From positions 1 to 35,162 of the forward strand of contig CAYQTO010000016.1 of NCBI GenBank assembly GCA_964420455.1: a stretch of DNA of 35,162 nt. The letters are read 5' to 3'. Each line of letters opens with the position of its first letter. The stretch's first letter is position 1. This DNA comes from CAYQTO01 sp964420455. Its GTDB lineage: Bacteria; Sumerlaeota; Sumerlaeia; SLMS01. A model generated the notes under the pieces. The model saw only the letters and a list, made by a program, of their open reading frames with translations, had not been told where the DNA came from and did not search any database. Below are positions 1 through 9,600 of this stretch, piece by piece. The translations under genes were made by a program, and so were the position numbers.

Positions 1-3000
1 ATCAAGCCGCCCGACCCCCAGGGTGTCGCGTCCGCGGAATTCCTGGGAGTAGTCCACCCCGGTCTCCGCCTCTCGCACGCGCAGCCATGCCTCCTGGATC
101 GGATTGCCGTCCGTCAGGCGAAGGGCCACCGACACCAGCGTCCCCTTCTCCGGCTCCTCAAGCGTGAAGTCCTGCGACACCGTCGCCCCCGCCTCCACCT
201 CGACCGTGGCCACCGACTCGCCCTCGCGCGCCGCCCTGACCGTATAGACACCCGGCGCGAGGTTTCCCATTGTATAGACGCCGTCCTCGCCGGTGTAGGC
301 CGCCGGCGTCCGGATGAAGGGCGAGCCGGTTTCCTCCGTCCCCGTATGAAAGGTCACCGTCGCGCCCCCGACTGGGTCGCCCTCAGCGTTCCAAACGGTC
401 CCCGTCACGCTAGCCGCCGCGATACGGAACGTCTTCTCGGCATTCCCGGTCGTCAGATCGACCTGCTCCACGAGGAGCGGGGCACTGTCGAGGTGTGCTT
501 CATTCGCCGCCAGTGTTACCGTCCAGACGATCGGCGCGAGCCCGGCGGCGTACCCCTTCCCCCCCGGTGTGGACGTGGTGCCCTCCGCGCCGGATGTGGC
601 CATGCCGTTTCGCACCGCGCCGATCCGGTACGCGACGCCCCCCACCGATTCACCTCCAGAGAGTACGGTGAACACGAGCGTCCGCTCCCCTGCGACGAGA
701 GTCACCTCGCGCGTTTCGTCCGGCCCGATCTGCTCGACCTGAACCCCGCCCTCCTGGCCGGGGAGGCTCACGTCGTAGCTGCCGGGCTCGAGCCCGTCCG
801 CCACCAGCACCCCATCCGTGCCCGTGTTCCGCTGGATCGGATTCGTGTCGCGCGCGGGCCAGCCCGGCTGCAGCACGACCGGGTGGTCCGCCATCGGGAC
901 ATCCTCCGCGTCGAGCACGCTGACAACGATCGTCGCGCCTTTCGAAAGTTCCAGGTCGCCCAGGTCGTGACGCGCTTCCTCCTCCGGCATGCTCACGCGA
1001 AAGCGCCGCACCTGGTATCCTTCGCCGGGCGTCGCCTGAAGGACATAACGGCCGGGCGAGACGGGCCCGATTTCAAACCGCCCATCATCACCACTGGTCG
1101 TCACCCATTCACCTTCCCCATCGCCGATCCTCCATTCGTTGGCACCCAGCTCGAGCTCCACACCACCGAGCGGTTCGCCCCGCGCACCCACGATCCGCCC
1201 CGTATAGACACCGCCGCGATGCAGCAAAAAGACCTCCTCCATGTTTTCCTCGAGGGGCCGCGGCACGATGATGAACGCCCCCAGGAGGGGGGCATATCCC
1301 GGCGCGTCTATACGTAGGGGAAACTGGTTGCCGGGGCTGACCGGGATGCGAAACCGGCCCTCCGCGTCGCCCGCAACCCCCGCTCTCTCCGAGGCAATGC
1401 CCGGGACATCCATGCGGGCCTGGAAATCAGTGACGGGTTCCCGTGTCCCGGCATCGAGCACCGTCCCGACAAGGTACATTTGTTCCTTTTCCTCGAACAC
1501 GAGCCGGTGGTCCTCGCGCCCGGTGGCAATGTTGGGGAAGCGTTCGTTGCTCGAGTTCTTCGCGACGAACAGTTCGACCCGCTCGCCCCGGACGCCGGTG
1601 AAGCGGAAGCGCCCTTCGCCATCGGTACGCCTCTGATCCATGCGTCCCTCCGGCGAGATGAAAAACACCGTCGCCTCGTTGATCGGATTGCCATCCGGAT
1701 CGACGACCGTTCCGCCAAGCACGGTTCCCCCGGTCAGGACGATCCGCAGGTCGAGTCGACGCTCGCCGGAAGTCAGCACGACAGTTGTTGGCTCCGCAGC
1801 TTCCAGCTCATCGGCGGATACGCGGAGCTCCACGTCGCCCGGCGGGACGTTCGTCAGGAGGAAACGCCCGTCGCTGCCGGTCATTGCCGAGGCGATGGTC
1901 CGCTTCGAATAGCCTTGGCCGCGGGCATCGAACCGCACCATCGCGAAGACGTCCGCGAGGGGCACCGGCTTGCCGTCGTCGGTCACGACCTCGCCCCCGA
2001 GGACCGCCCGGCGCCTGACCACCACCTCCACGCCCTCCACCGCGTCCGTGCCAACGCTGATTACAGGCCCCGGCACTGTATATCCATCGTCAAACCGGAC
2101 CTCGACGCCGCCGGTGACGCTGGGCTCGCTGGCCAGTTCGAATCGCCCCTCGTTGTCGACTTTCGCGCCCTCGAATTCCGCCTCGGCAACCTGCCTCCCC
2201 GTCGCGGAGTTCACCCAACCCACCATCGCGTCGGTCATCGGATTGCCCACTTCGTCGACGACTCGTCCGCGGACGGCCACCATCCGCGAAACAAAAAGGG
2301 TGGTTTCCAACTCCAGCTCGTCCGCCTCCAACCGCAGGTCGCGGCTGCTGCGCCTGATGGTTTCGATTTCCTGGCCGGTCGGCGACTTCATCACAACAAT
2401 ATCCCGCCGTTCGCGGTCGGTCCACACCTGCACCATGCCCGGCGCGTCGACGAGGAGTGTCACCGCCTCGCCACTCAGCTCCCCGATTTCGAAGCTTCCA
2501 TCCGAAGCGGTTACCGCCTTGCCCCGTTCCTGCCGGACGGGACCGAGGACCCGCCCAAGGGCGGTGACGGTCGCGCCAGCGACAGGCTCGCGGCTATCGC
2601 GATCGACCACGCGGCCACGCAGGGTGTGGCCCGTATAGACAACAAAGTCCTGCCGGATCGCGTCTCCGGCCCCACGGGTGTTCACCTGGACGGACGCGCT
2701 GCCAAGCACACGACGGCCGGATTCCTCCTCGACTTTCAGAAACAGATAGGTACGCGGCAACCCCTCGAGACGATAGGCGCCGTCGGCCCCGGTGACCCCC
2801 GTCCAGGTGGAAGGCTGTGACACCGCAGCGCCCCAGAGGGGCGAGGCGGTGAGACGCACGCCGCCCGCGCCCGCGCCCGAATCCCTCCATGTCACCCGTC
2901 CGATGACGACCGCATCGGCGGGAGACAGGCGAATGACGAGCCCCTGCTGCGGCGGCGTCGCGAGACGGCTCTCCGGCGTATATCCATCTGCAACGACAAT

Positions 3001-3723
3001 GAGCGCGCCTTCGCTGCCGCTGCTCGCGGGGAGTTCGAAGCTCCCATCCGCGCCGGTCCGCATGTCGGCGAGCAGCGCGTTGCCGGGCCGGGCGAGGAAC
3101 TGCACGGCGGCCCCCTGGATTGGATCGCCCGCCTCGTCGGTCACGATGCCTTGAAGGGCCGATAGCTCCCCAAGGCGGAAGATTCGTTCGATGCCATCCT
3201 GCTCTTCGGAGAGGAAATGCGGAGGCACGTTGATGCGCGAATGGGCAGGGCCGTAGCCCTCCAGGCGGGCAACAAGGAAGGAGCGCGACCCGCGGGGAAT
3301 CGTGAAGGAAAACCGCCCCTCCGCGTCCGTCGCATGCTGCTCCGCCGCCGAGGAGCCCGACGTCATCGCCTCCATCAGGTTGCCGGAAAGCAGTTGGACC
3401 TCCACCTCCGCGTTGGGAGCGCCGTCGCCATTGGGGAGATAAACGCGGCCGGTCACGCGCCAGTTGTTGGGATCAGCCGGCGGGTCCGAGGCAAACCCGG
3501 AAACGGCGTTCGCTGCCTCCGGGGTGTTGGTGGTGCCCTCCCGGGCCCGGTCACCGCCAGTGCCGACGTCCATGGGGGAGGGCGCAAGTTCCCGGGTGGG
3601 GGCGGTGCCTCTCTCCCCAACACCGGGCGCGCCATTGCGCCCCTCCTGCGTCGAAACAAACACGGTCAGACCCACCGCAACCAGAAGCACCGCGGCAACG
3701 ATCATGATGGCCGGACGTTTCAT
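1..3723 (-). CDS. Membrane-anchored multi-domain carboxypeptidase-regulatory-like protein (partial)
   Basis: The frame is open without a stop from ATG at 3723 to the window edge, giving at least 1241 residues with the C-terminus missing. The start follows a purine-rich GGGGGTGGGG stretch. Residues 1-25 form a Lys/Arg-headed hydrophobic segment (signal anchor or uncleaved signal peptide), followed by a Pro/Gly/Thr-rich linker to about 88. The rest is a chain of about 13 similar units of 80-110 residues, each opening with a G-x-V-x-D-x-x-G-x-P-hxxA-x-V type strand pattern. Units start near residues 90, 188, 271, 368, 484, 571, 669, 751, 839, 931, 1011, 1106 and 1194. This is the CarboxypepD_reg/prealbumin-like beta-sandwich pattern of exported proteins. 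No peptidase domain is visible; one could lie beyond the edge. I infer an extracytoplasmic structural or binding protein of unknown ligand. Five copies of the GTCTATAC word lie within it. Confidence 0.85.
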   Translation of the reverse strand, partial: MKRPAIMIVAAVLLVAVGLTVFVSTQEGRNGAPGVGERGTAPTRELAPSPMDVGTGGDRAREGTTNTPEAANAVSGFASDPPADPNNWRVTGRVYLPNGDGAPNAEVEVQLLSGNLMEAMTSGSSAAEQHATDAEGRFSFTIPRGSRSFLVARLEGYGPAHSRINVPPHFLSEEQDGIERIFRLGELSALQGIVTDEAGDPIQGAAVQFLARPGNALLADMRTGADGSFELPASSGSEGALIVVADGYTPESRLATPPQQGLVIRLSPADAVVIGRVTWRDSGAGAGGVRLTASPLWGAAVSQPSTWTGVTGADGAYRLEGLPRTYLFLKVEEESGRRVLGSASVQVNTRGAGDAIRQDFVVYTGHTLRGRVVDRDSREPVAGATVTALGRVLGPVRQERGKAVTASDGSFEIGELSGEAVTLLVDAPGMVQVWTDRERRDIVVMKSPTGQEIETIRRSSRDLRLEADELELETTLFVSRMVAVRGRVVDEVGNPMTDAMVGWVNSATGRQVAEAEFEGAKVDNEGRFELASEPSVTGGVEVRFDDGYTVPGPVISVGTDAVEGVEVVVRRRAVLGGEVVTDDGKPVPLADVFAMVRFDARGQGYSKRTIASAMTGSDGRFLLTNVPPGDVELRVSADELEAAEPTTVVLTSGERRLDLRIVLTGGTVLGGTVVDPDGNPINEATVFFISPEGRMDQRRTDGEGRFRFTGVRGERVELFVAKNSSNERFPNIATGREDHRLVFEEKEQMYLVGTVLDAGTREPVTDFQARMDVPGIASERAGVAGDAEGRFRIPVSPGNQFPLRIDAPGYAPLLGAFIIVPRPLEENMEEVFLLHRGGVYTGRIVGARGEPLGGVELELGANEWRIGDGEGEWVTTSGDDGRFEIGPVSPGRYVLQATPGEGYQVRRFRVSMPEEEARHDLGDLELSKGATIVVSVLDAEDVPMADHPVVLQPGWPARDTNPIQRNTGTDGVLVADGLEPGSYDVSLPGQEGGVQVEQIGPDETREVTLVAGERTLVFTVLSGGESVGGVAYRIGAVRNGMATSGAEGTTSTPGGKGYAAGLAPIVWTVTLAANEAHLDSAPLLVEQVDLTTGNAEKTFRIAAASVTGTVWNAEGDPVGGATVTFHTGTEETGSPFIRTPAAYTGEDGVYTMGNLAPGVYTVRAAREGESVATVEVEAGATVSQDFTLEEPEKGTLVSVALRLTDGNPIQEAWLRVREAETGVDYSQEFRGRDTLGVGRLD
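241..249 (-). repeat. GTCTATACG word, copy 1
   Basis: Perfect nonamer on the minus strand, read V-Y-T in the beta-domain protein. Confidence 0.9.
272..279 (-). repeat. GTCTATAC word, copy 2
   Basis: Perfect octamer, followed by A in place of G; the only copy without the ninth base. It reads V-Y-T and lies 30 bases from copy 1. Confidence 0.85.
1201..1209 (-). repeat. GTCTATACG word, copy 3
   Basis: Perfect nonamer, read V-Y-T in the beta-domain protein; GGGG follows the octamer. Confidence 0.9.
1306..1314 (+). repeat. GTCTATACG word, copy 4
   Basis: Opposite to the gene: the coding strand reads CGT-ATA-GAC (R-I-D), using the rare ATA codon. Confidence 0.9.
2632..2640 (-). repeat. GTCTATACG word, copy 5
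   Basis: Perfect nonamer, read V-Y-T in the beta-domain protein. Confidence 0.9.
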
Positions 3724-3889
3724 GCCCCACCCCCTGCGGCTTATTGGATTCTGCGGACAACTGTCTTAAGGGATTCATGCTTCTTTCAAGGGGTTTGGCC
3801 ACGGGAAGGCATCATTCCGATCCACTCTTTCCTAGCCGCGGCCGGCCGGCATCCGTATCGTTCCCCCATCAACCGCCAAAGGAGCGCCC

Positions 3890-5044
3890 ATGACGCCGCA
3901 TCCCCTAGGCATCGACCCCGACGAGTTTCCCATCCGCGGGAACCTGACCTATCTGAACCACGCGGGCACGTCGCCGCTCCCCCGGTGCGCGGCGGACGCC
4001 CTCAAGCAATTCGCCGACGAGGTGAGCGGCCACGCCAGCGCTGTCTATACGCACTGGTCCAGGCGCCTCAAGGCCGCCCGCGCCGAGATCGCACGCCTCC
4101 TCCATTGCGACGAAACCGAAGTCGCCTTCGGCAAGAGCACCACCGCGGGTCTCAACCTGGTCGCGCTCGGCATTGCCTGGCAGCCCGGCGATGTCATCGT
4201 CGTCGAGGAACGCACCTTTCCCTCGAACTGGATTCCCTGGCGCGACATCGCCGTGCGCCGCGGGGCCACGCTCTGGTCCTGGCCCGAGCGCGACGACTGC
4301 ACGTATAGACTGGAAGATCTCGAGGCCCGCCTCCGCCAGGGCGGCGTCCGCATGGTTGCCGCCACGTCGGCCAACTTTGCCACCGGCTTTCGCCAGGACA
4401 TGGAAACCCTCGGCCGCCTCTGCCACGAGCATGGCGCGCTCCTTTGTGTCGATGCCATCCAGACCCTCGGCGTGTTCCCCCTCGACGTGAAGGCCTGCCA
4501 CATCGACTTCCTTTCCGCCGACAGCCACAAATGGCTCCTCGGCCCGGAAAGCGCCGGTCTCTTCTATTGTGCGAAGGACAAGCTCGATCTGATCGACGAC
4601 GGCCTGGTGGGTTGGATGGGCCGCGAGAACTTCTTCCACTACGACGCCCTGGACCTGCCGCCGGACCCCACCGCCCGGCGGTTCGAGGAGGGGGCTCCCA
4701 ACGTCGCCGGCAACCTCGCCATGGGCGAATCCATCCGCTTCCTCAACGATCTGGGGATCGACCGGGTGATGGAGCACAACCTCGGCCTTTGCGCCGTCCT
4801 CCGCGAAGGGCTCGAGGAGGCGGGGTTCACCGTTGCGACGCCCCAGGATGCCTGCGCCTCGATCATCGCGGCCCACAAGCCGGGGCTCGACATGACCGAG
4901 CTCAACGGCCGCCTCTGGCGCGAGGAAAAGGTCTGGGCCGCCGCCCGCCGGGGCTTCCTCCGCCTCTCGCCCCATGTTTACCAAACGGTTGGCGACATGG
5001 CCGGGGTCGTGAAAGCCGTTGAGCGGCAGGCCTCCCGCATATAA
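3890..5044 (+). CDS. Class V PLP-dependent aminotransferase
   Basis: This 384-residue fold-type I PLP enzyme belongs to the aminotransferase class V / isopenicillin N epimerase-like group. The N-terminal YLNHAGTSPLP segment (21-31) is the family substrate/cofactor region. The PLP-pyridine aspartate is D188 in CVDAIQTLG, and the Schiff-base lysine is K214 in SADSHKWLLGPESAG. Cysteine desulfurases (SufS/CsdA) carry a catalytic Cys in the C-terminal loop; here the equivalent region (around WAAARRGFLRLSPH) has none, so a desulfurase role is unlikely and the substrate is unknown. The start is well supported by AAAGGAG five bases before ATG. The gene is divergent from the large protein on its left and lies 36 bp before the YihY-family gene, so the two may be cotranscribed. 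It carries two copies of GTCTATAC, one forcing an AGA arginine codon. Confidence 0.88.
   Translation: MTPHPLGIDPDEFPIRGNLTYLNHAGTSPLPRCAADALKQFADEVSGHASAVYTHWSRRLKAARAEIARLLHCDETEVAFGKSTTAGLNLVALGIAWQPGDVIVVEERTFPSNWIPWRDIAVRRGATLWSWPERDDCTYRLEDLEARLRQGGVRMVAATSANFATGFRQDMETLGRLCHEHGALLCVDAIQTLGVFPLDVKACHIDFLSADSHKWLLGPESAGLFYCAKDKLDLIDDGLVGWMGRENFFHYDALDLPPDPTARRFEEGAPNVAGNLAMGESIRFLNDLGIDRVMEHNLGLCAVLREGLEEAGFTVATPQDACASIIAAHKPGLDMTELNGRLWREEKVWAAARRGFLRLSPHVYQTVGDMAGVVKAVERQASRI
4043..4051 (+). repeat. GTCTATACG word, copy 6
   Basis: In the aminotransferase gene, read V-Y-T (residues 52-54). Confidence 0.9.
4302..4310 (-). repeat. GTCTATACG word, copy 7
   Basis: Opposite to the aminotransferase gene; the coding strand reads ACG-TAT-AGA-CTG (T-Y-R-L), a different frame with the rare AGA codon. 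Confidence 0.9.
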
Positions 5045-5080
5045 AGACAGACAAACCCTCCCGATGGGAGCAGATGGCCC

Positions 5081-6688
5081 TTGAGCAGCAACTTCGACAA
5101 GGACTTCGACCGTCACCAGAGCGACAGTTCGGGCCTCAGCACCCGTGCCATCGCCCTCCACCGGCGGATGAAGAGCACCGACCTCGCCAGCCTGCGCAGG
5201 CCCTGGCAGCGCATTTTGGTGCTCCTTTACCGGTTCGCGATCCTCCTCATCGAGGGGATCGACCGGACCGAGATGGCCCGCCGTGCCGCTGCCCTCACCT
5301 ACACCACGATCCTTTCGATCTTTCCCCTCCTCGCCCTCATCAGCTTCACCGCCTCCGCGTTCTATACGGAGGACCGCGAGGCGGAATACACGACGTGGAT
5401 CCAGGAGCGGCTGATCCCGGCGACGCCGGAGCTGGCCGAGGCCGACATGACGGAGGAGGAAGCGGCCGCCCTCGCGGCCCAGCGCCAGTTTGGCGAGGAC
5501 GTCCAGCGTATCTTCACCCGCGCGTCCGACACCTTTCGCCAGTCCGCCGCCGGAGTCGGCGTCTTCGGCGTCATCGGCCTCTTGATCACCTGCGGCCTCC
5601 TCTATTACTCCATCGACTCAACGGTGAACCTCACCTGGCGCTCGAGCGAGAAGCAGTGGTGGACCCGCACCCTCACCAACTTCATCACGGTGCTCTTCTT
5701 CGCCCCGCTCATCATCGGCCTCTCCATCACGGGCACCGGCACCGCCGTGGCCCTCGTTGGGGGAACACCGCCTAACGGCGGGAACACCTCCCGGCCTGCG
5801 CCCGTCTATACGGATGACAGACCAGCCGCGGAGACGGCACCGGTAGCCGCCGACCAGGCCACGAGCCCCGGCCTCGTCATGGCCCGTACCCCTCCGGCCG
5901 AGGGCCCCGGGCTCTTCAGCTGGCTCCGCGAGCACCTCGCCAACCTCAAGGTCTTCCTCATCTCCCTCAACGTGGTCGTCAACGGCCTCGTCCTCGCCCT
6001 CGCCTACAGCTTCATCCCCCGCACCTCCGTCAACTTCCTCCATGCGCTCATCGGGGCCCTCGTCGCCTCCATACTCTGGGAAGTCGCCCGCTACGTCTTC
6101 TTCACCTACGTCTATCTCTCGTTCATCAACCGCACCCTTACCGACATCCTCGGCGTCAGCGTCATCTTCCTCCTCTGGATCTACATCACCTGGGTGATCC
6201 TGCTCCTTGGCAACCTGCTTGTCTATACGATGCAGAACTACCAGTTCCTCTGGGAGGAGAAGAAGCTCGGGGAGTCGATGCGCCTGGACGCGCGGCTGGT
6301 GGTGGCGGTCATGCTGATCCTTGCGGCGAAGTTCATGGGCAGGGGGGGCGGCCTGACGGAGCGCGACCTGCGTCGCCGCACGGGTCTTGGCCAGGAGGAG
6401 TTCCGCTCCATGATGGCGATGCTGGTGCAGCGAGGCTACGTGACCGAGCTGGAGGACGAGGCGTTCCAGATCGGCCGGCCTCCCGGCGCCATCCGCCTGC
6501 GTGAAATCATGCAACTGGGCTGCGACCTGTCGGAGCTCCCCGTCGTCCGCCGTTCCCGCGGCCGCCTTGCCGACGTCCTTGCCCGCTTCCAGAAGCGCTC
6601 CCTCGATCAGGCCGGCGACCTCTCCCTCGACGACCTTCTGCGCGACGGCTCCTTCAACGTCGACGAGGCCGTTTCTTCCGCCGGCTAG
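5081..6688 (+). CDS. YihY/BrkB family inner-membrane protein with C-terminal winged-helix-like region
   Basis: This 535-residue protein matches the YihY/virulence factor BrkB family. The hallmark early segment ARRAAALTYTTILSIFPLLA lies near 65-85, followed by several membrane helices (about 80-95, 165-180, 200-220, 295-315, 320-340 and 355-390). A low-complexity Pro/Ala/Thr-rich loop at about 230-275 interrupts the membrane core and is longer than usual. After the last helix, about 130 soluble residues include an ERDLRRRTGL..EEFRSMMAMLVQRGYV segment that looks like a winged helix. The start is TTG with GGGAG about ten bases upstream; an upstream ATG at 5074 is in another frame. The function of the family is not firmly established; older reports of RNase BN activity were assigned to another gene. 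The stop codon shares the palindrome CTAG with the stop of the convergent DnaE-like gene. Confidence 0.85.
   Translation: MSSNFDKDFDRHQSDSSGLSTRAIALHRRMKSTDLASLRRPWQRILVLLYRFAILLIEGIDRTEMARRAAALTYTTILSIFPLLALISFTASAFYTEDREAEYTTWIQERLIPATPELAEADMTEEEAAALAAQRQFGEDVQRIFTRASDTFRQSAAGVGVFGVIGLLITCGLLYYSIDSTVNLTWRSSEKQWWTRTLTNFITVLFFAPLIIGLSITGTGTAVALVGGTPPNGGNTSRPAPVYTDDRPAAETAPVAADQATSPGLVMARTPPAEGPGLFSWLREHLANLKVFLISLNVVVNGLVLALAYSFIPRTSVNFLHALIGALVASILWEVARYVFFTYVYLSFINRTLTDILGVSVIFLLWIYITWVILLLGNLLVYTMQNYQFLWEEKKLGESMRLDARLVVAVMLILAAKFMGRGGGLTERDLRRRTGLGQEEFRSMMAMLVQRGYVTELEDEAFQIGRPPGAIRLREIMQLGCDLSELPVVRRSRGRLADVLARFQKRSLDQAGDLSLDDLLRDGSFNVDEAVSSAG
5804..5812 (+). repeat. GTCTATACG word, copy 8
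   Basis: Within the low-complexity loop of the YihY-family gene, read V-Y-T. A near copy (TTCTATACG) lies at 5360-5368. Confidence 0.9.
6221..6229 (+). repeat. GTCTATACG word, copy 9
   Basis: In the last membrane helix of the YihY-family gene, read V-Y-T. Confidence 0.9.
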
Positions 6689-9600
6689 CGCTGGGCCGGT
6701 TCGCCCCGCGCCCACCGAGGCAGCAGCACGCGCCAACTGCTCTCCCGCTGCGGGGCCGCCGCGGGGACCTCCGGATCTCTCAGCACCACGGACCAGCGCT
6801 CCCTGTGGAGCCGCTCCGCCAGCTCGACCTCCAGCAGCGGGCAGATGAGGACGCGTGCCTGGGCGATCCGACGCAGGTGGCGCGGTGCACGGTCCGGCAG
6901 CCACTCCATCCGGACCGGAGTGGGCCCCGGGAATCGTCGCAGCAGCGTATAGATCGATTTACAGTCTTCCCGACTGGCGTGGGCAAGGTCGAGCTGGAGC
7001 GCCTCCGCCTGTCGGGCCCGTTCCCCGGCCATTTCCGCCGTGGTCACCCGGGCGGCCTCCACGCGCCAGTGCTCGCCCTCGCGGACGATCGCCCCGGTCA
7101 CAAGGAGCGCCCGGCCGGCGGTCCCCTCCCCAGCGAGCGCCTCCGCTGCTTCGTGCCGGGCCGTCACCAGGCATCCGCCAACCTCCGCCAGGAGGGCGCC
7201 GGGCGTGACCGGGTCCGGCTGGATATCGCCGCGAAGCCCCATGAGGGTGGCGCGGGTTCCCGCGGCGGTCACCTGCCAGGAGTCGGGTGTGGTCACGCGG
7301 GCCCGCCGGAGGAAGTCCTGGAGGGCGGCACTCACGAGCGGCAACGCCACGGGAAAGGCTTCGGGGGCGGTGGGTGGTGGTGCGGCGGCCCCGCCCCCGC
7401 CGAACAGCGCATTCGTCGCCAGGCCCGCGCTGGTGGTGGCGGGATCCTCGAGCGCGGCGAGGAGGACCTCGCGCCGGGAATCGATCGAGTCGAACGCACC
7501 GGCATGGACGAGGGCGCGAATCTGGGGCCCCTTGAGGTGGCGGCGGTCGGTCCGTCGGAGGAAGTCGTCGAAGTTGGCGAAGTGCATTTCCTGCCGGCGG
7601 CGGAGGAGTTCGCGCCCGGCCGCCGGAGTCACACCATGGACAATCCTCAGGCCGATCCGTAACGCGTCGCCCTCCACGATCCAGTCCCAGTCCGAGTAGT
7701 TTGCATCAAGGGGGAGAAGGGGGAGGCGGCGGCGGGCGATCTCGTGGAGGAGGGGTCCGAGGCGGGCGGCCTCGCGCCCGGCGTGGGAAAGCGCCGCGGC
7801 AAAGAACGCGCGCGGATGGCGGGCCTTGATGGCTGCCGCCACATGGGAAAGAAAGAGGGTGCCGAGGTCGGGGGCGTCGGCGGCGGGGATGTCGGGTCCG
7901 TCGGCCTGGAGCTGCTTGATCAGGGTGTGGAGGTCGCCGGGCTGCCCGTTGCGGAGGCGTCGGCGGAGGAGGGGCCTGTCGAGGGGGGCGATGCCGCCGG
8001 TGTCACCGGCGCGGAGGAGACGATAGGTCGGGCCGTCGTCTGGCGGGGTCCGTTCGGGGGCGAAGTGCGGGTCGGCCTGCTCGCGGACGATGGACGTGGC
8101 GCGCCCGACAAGGTCGAGGAGGGGCGCGTGTCGAAAGGCGATGCGGCCGTGGCGCAGACGGCTGAGGTCCCCATCGGGCCACTCGCAGAGGGGCAGGGCG
8201 GCCGGCTCGTGGCGAAGAGGCAGCACCTCGACAAGGCGGTCCGGAGAGAACGCATAGACGCCGCGGCGGACGGCGAGCTCGCGGTGGCGGCCCTCCAGGT
8301 GGCGGATCAGCCAGGCCAGGACATGGGGATCGTCGAGGGGCGCGCTTGCAGGAGGATCGTCCGCAGCGGTGCGGGCCAGCGCCGCATCGCGGGCCTCCGT
8401 ATAGACGGCCGAGCGGGAAGTGTCGGTGATCCACCGGGCGGACCGGCCAAGCAACTCCGCCGCCCGCTCCAGGCAGGCCGCCGCTCGCCACGGCTTCCAT
8501 TCTCCTACCCGGGCCACCTGGCCGTCGAAGATCCGCCCGAGCGCCGCCGTCGCCCCCTCCTCCTGATTCTCCGGGATATTCAACTCGAGCAGCGGAAACG
8601 CTCCCTCGCCTCCCTGGTTCGCCAGCTCGAACGACAGGTTGAACCGGATTGGGTCGAGCCGCGTCAGCCCCAGCAGTGACGCCACCAGCGAGTTGGTGAA
8701 GATCCCCGCCCCCGGACCCCGCTGCACGCCTTCCCGCTCCATCTCCTCGTGGAGCCGCACCAGTGCCGTCAGCGCGTTCGCCAGCCCCGCCTCCACGATC
8801 TCCTGGAACTCGCGGTTCAGGCGCTCCTTGTACCGCGTGGGGAGGTCGCCATAGCGCTCGTTCGCCCGCGAGAAGGCCGTGTTCCAGATATACGACTCGG
8901 CGTTGACGCCCCGTCCAAAGTTTCCCTGGGGGAAGCGGCGCTCGACCTTTGGCAGGTGAAACCGGGCGCAGTGGGCCGCGAGGACCGCCGTTGCCTCGAG
9001 CGCCCGCGGGAACGCCCCCCAACGCTCGCACACCAACGCCCGCGCCGCCAGATGCCGCCGCTCCGGCATCGGCCTCAGCAGGCTCCCGAAGGTCCCCCCC
9101 CAACACCCTTCTCCAGCCCAGAACCGGAACGCAGCGTCCTCCGCCGGATGCGCGCAGCAGACCTCGGGCACCACCACCGCGAGGATACCGAGCGCCGCCG
9201 CCGCCCGCTCCGTCCACTTCGCCAGTTCCCGGTCCCCCGTGGGCAGTTCCGCAAACAGTCGTTCCGGCTCGATCCCGGCCCGCAACGCGCCCACCACCCG
9301 CTCGGCCCGTTCGAATTCATGCTCGTCGAGGGCGGTGCAGAACTCGCCCCGGTCGCCCCCCAACCCCACCAGCAGCCCGGCCCCCTCCGCTGCCACTTCC
9401 TCCAAGGTCAGGTGTGGCGGCCGCGCCGGGCTCCCACGTTCCCGCGCCCNNNNNNNNNNCCCGCGCCCGGTTCAGCAGGCGCAGCAGACTCCGCCATCCC
9501 CGCTCGCTTTCCACCAGCAGCCGCAGCCGAAACGTCTGGCCCCCCCAGCGCGCTTCGCCCACCGGCAGGACGTTCACTTCCGCCCCCACCACCGGCGCGA

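Noticed and set aside
346..2820. Plus-strand open frames (346-1317 and 1480-2820) opposite the long beta-domain protein
   Set aside because: They are rich in Arg/His/Pro with no family pattern; the minus-strand frame is continuous for 3.7 kb with clear repeated domains.
2079..2990. GTATATCC occurrences (near 2079 and 2989) as further copies of the iterated word
   Set aside because: They share only GTATA with the word; they encode D-G-Y-T in repeated domains and are explained by protein repetition.
3890..5044. Annotation of the class V enzyme as a cysteine desulfurase
   Set aside because: The C-terminal loop has no Cys at the expected site, and no iscU/sufE-type partner is nearby.
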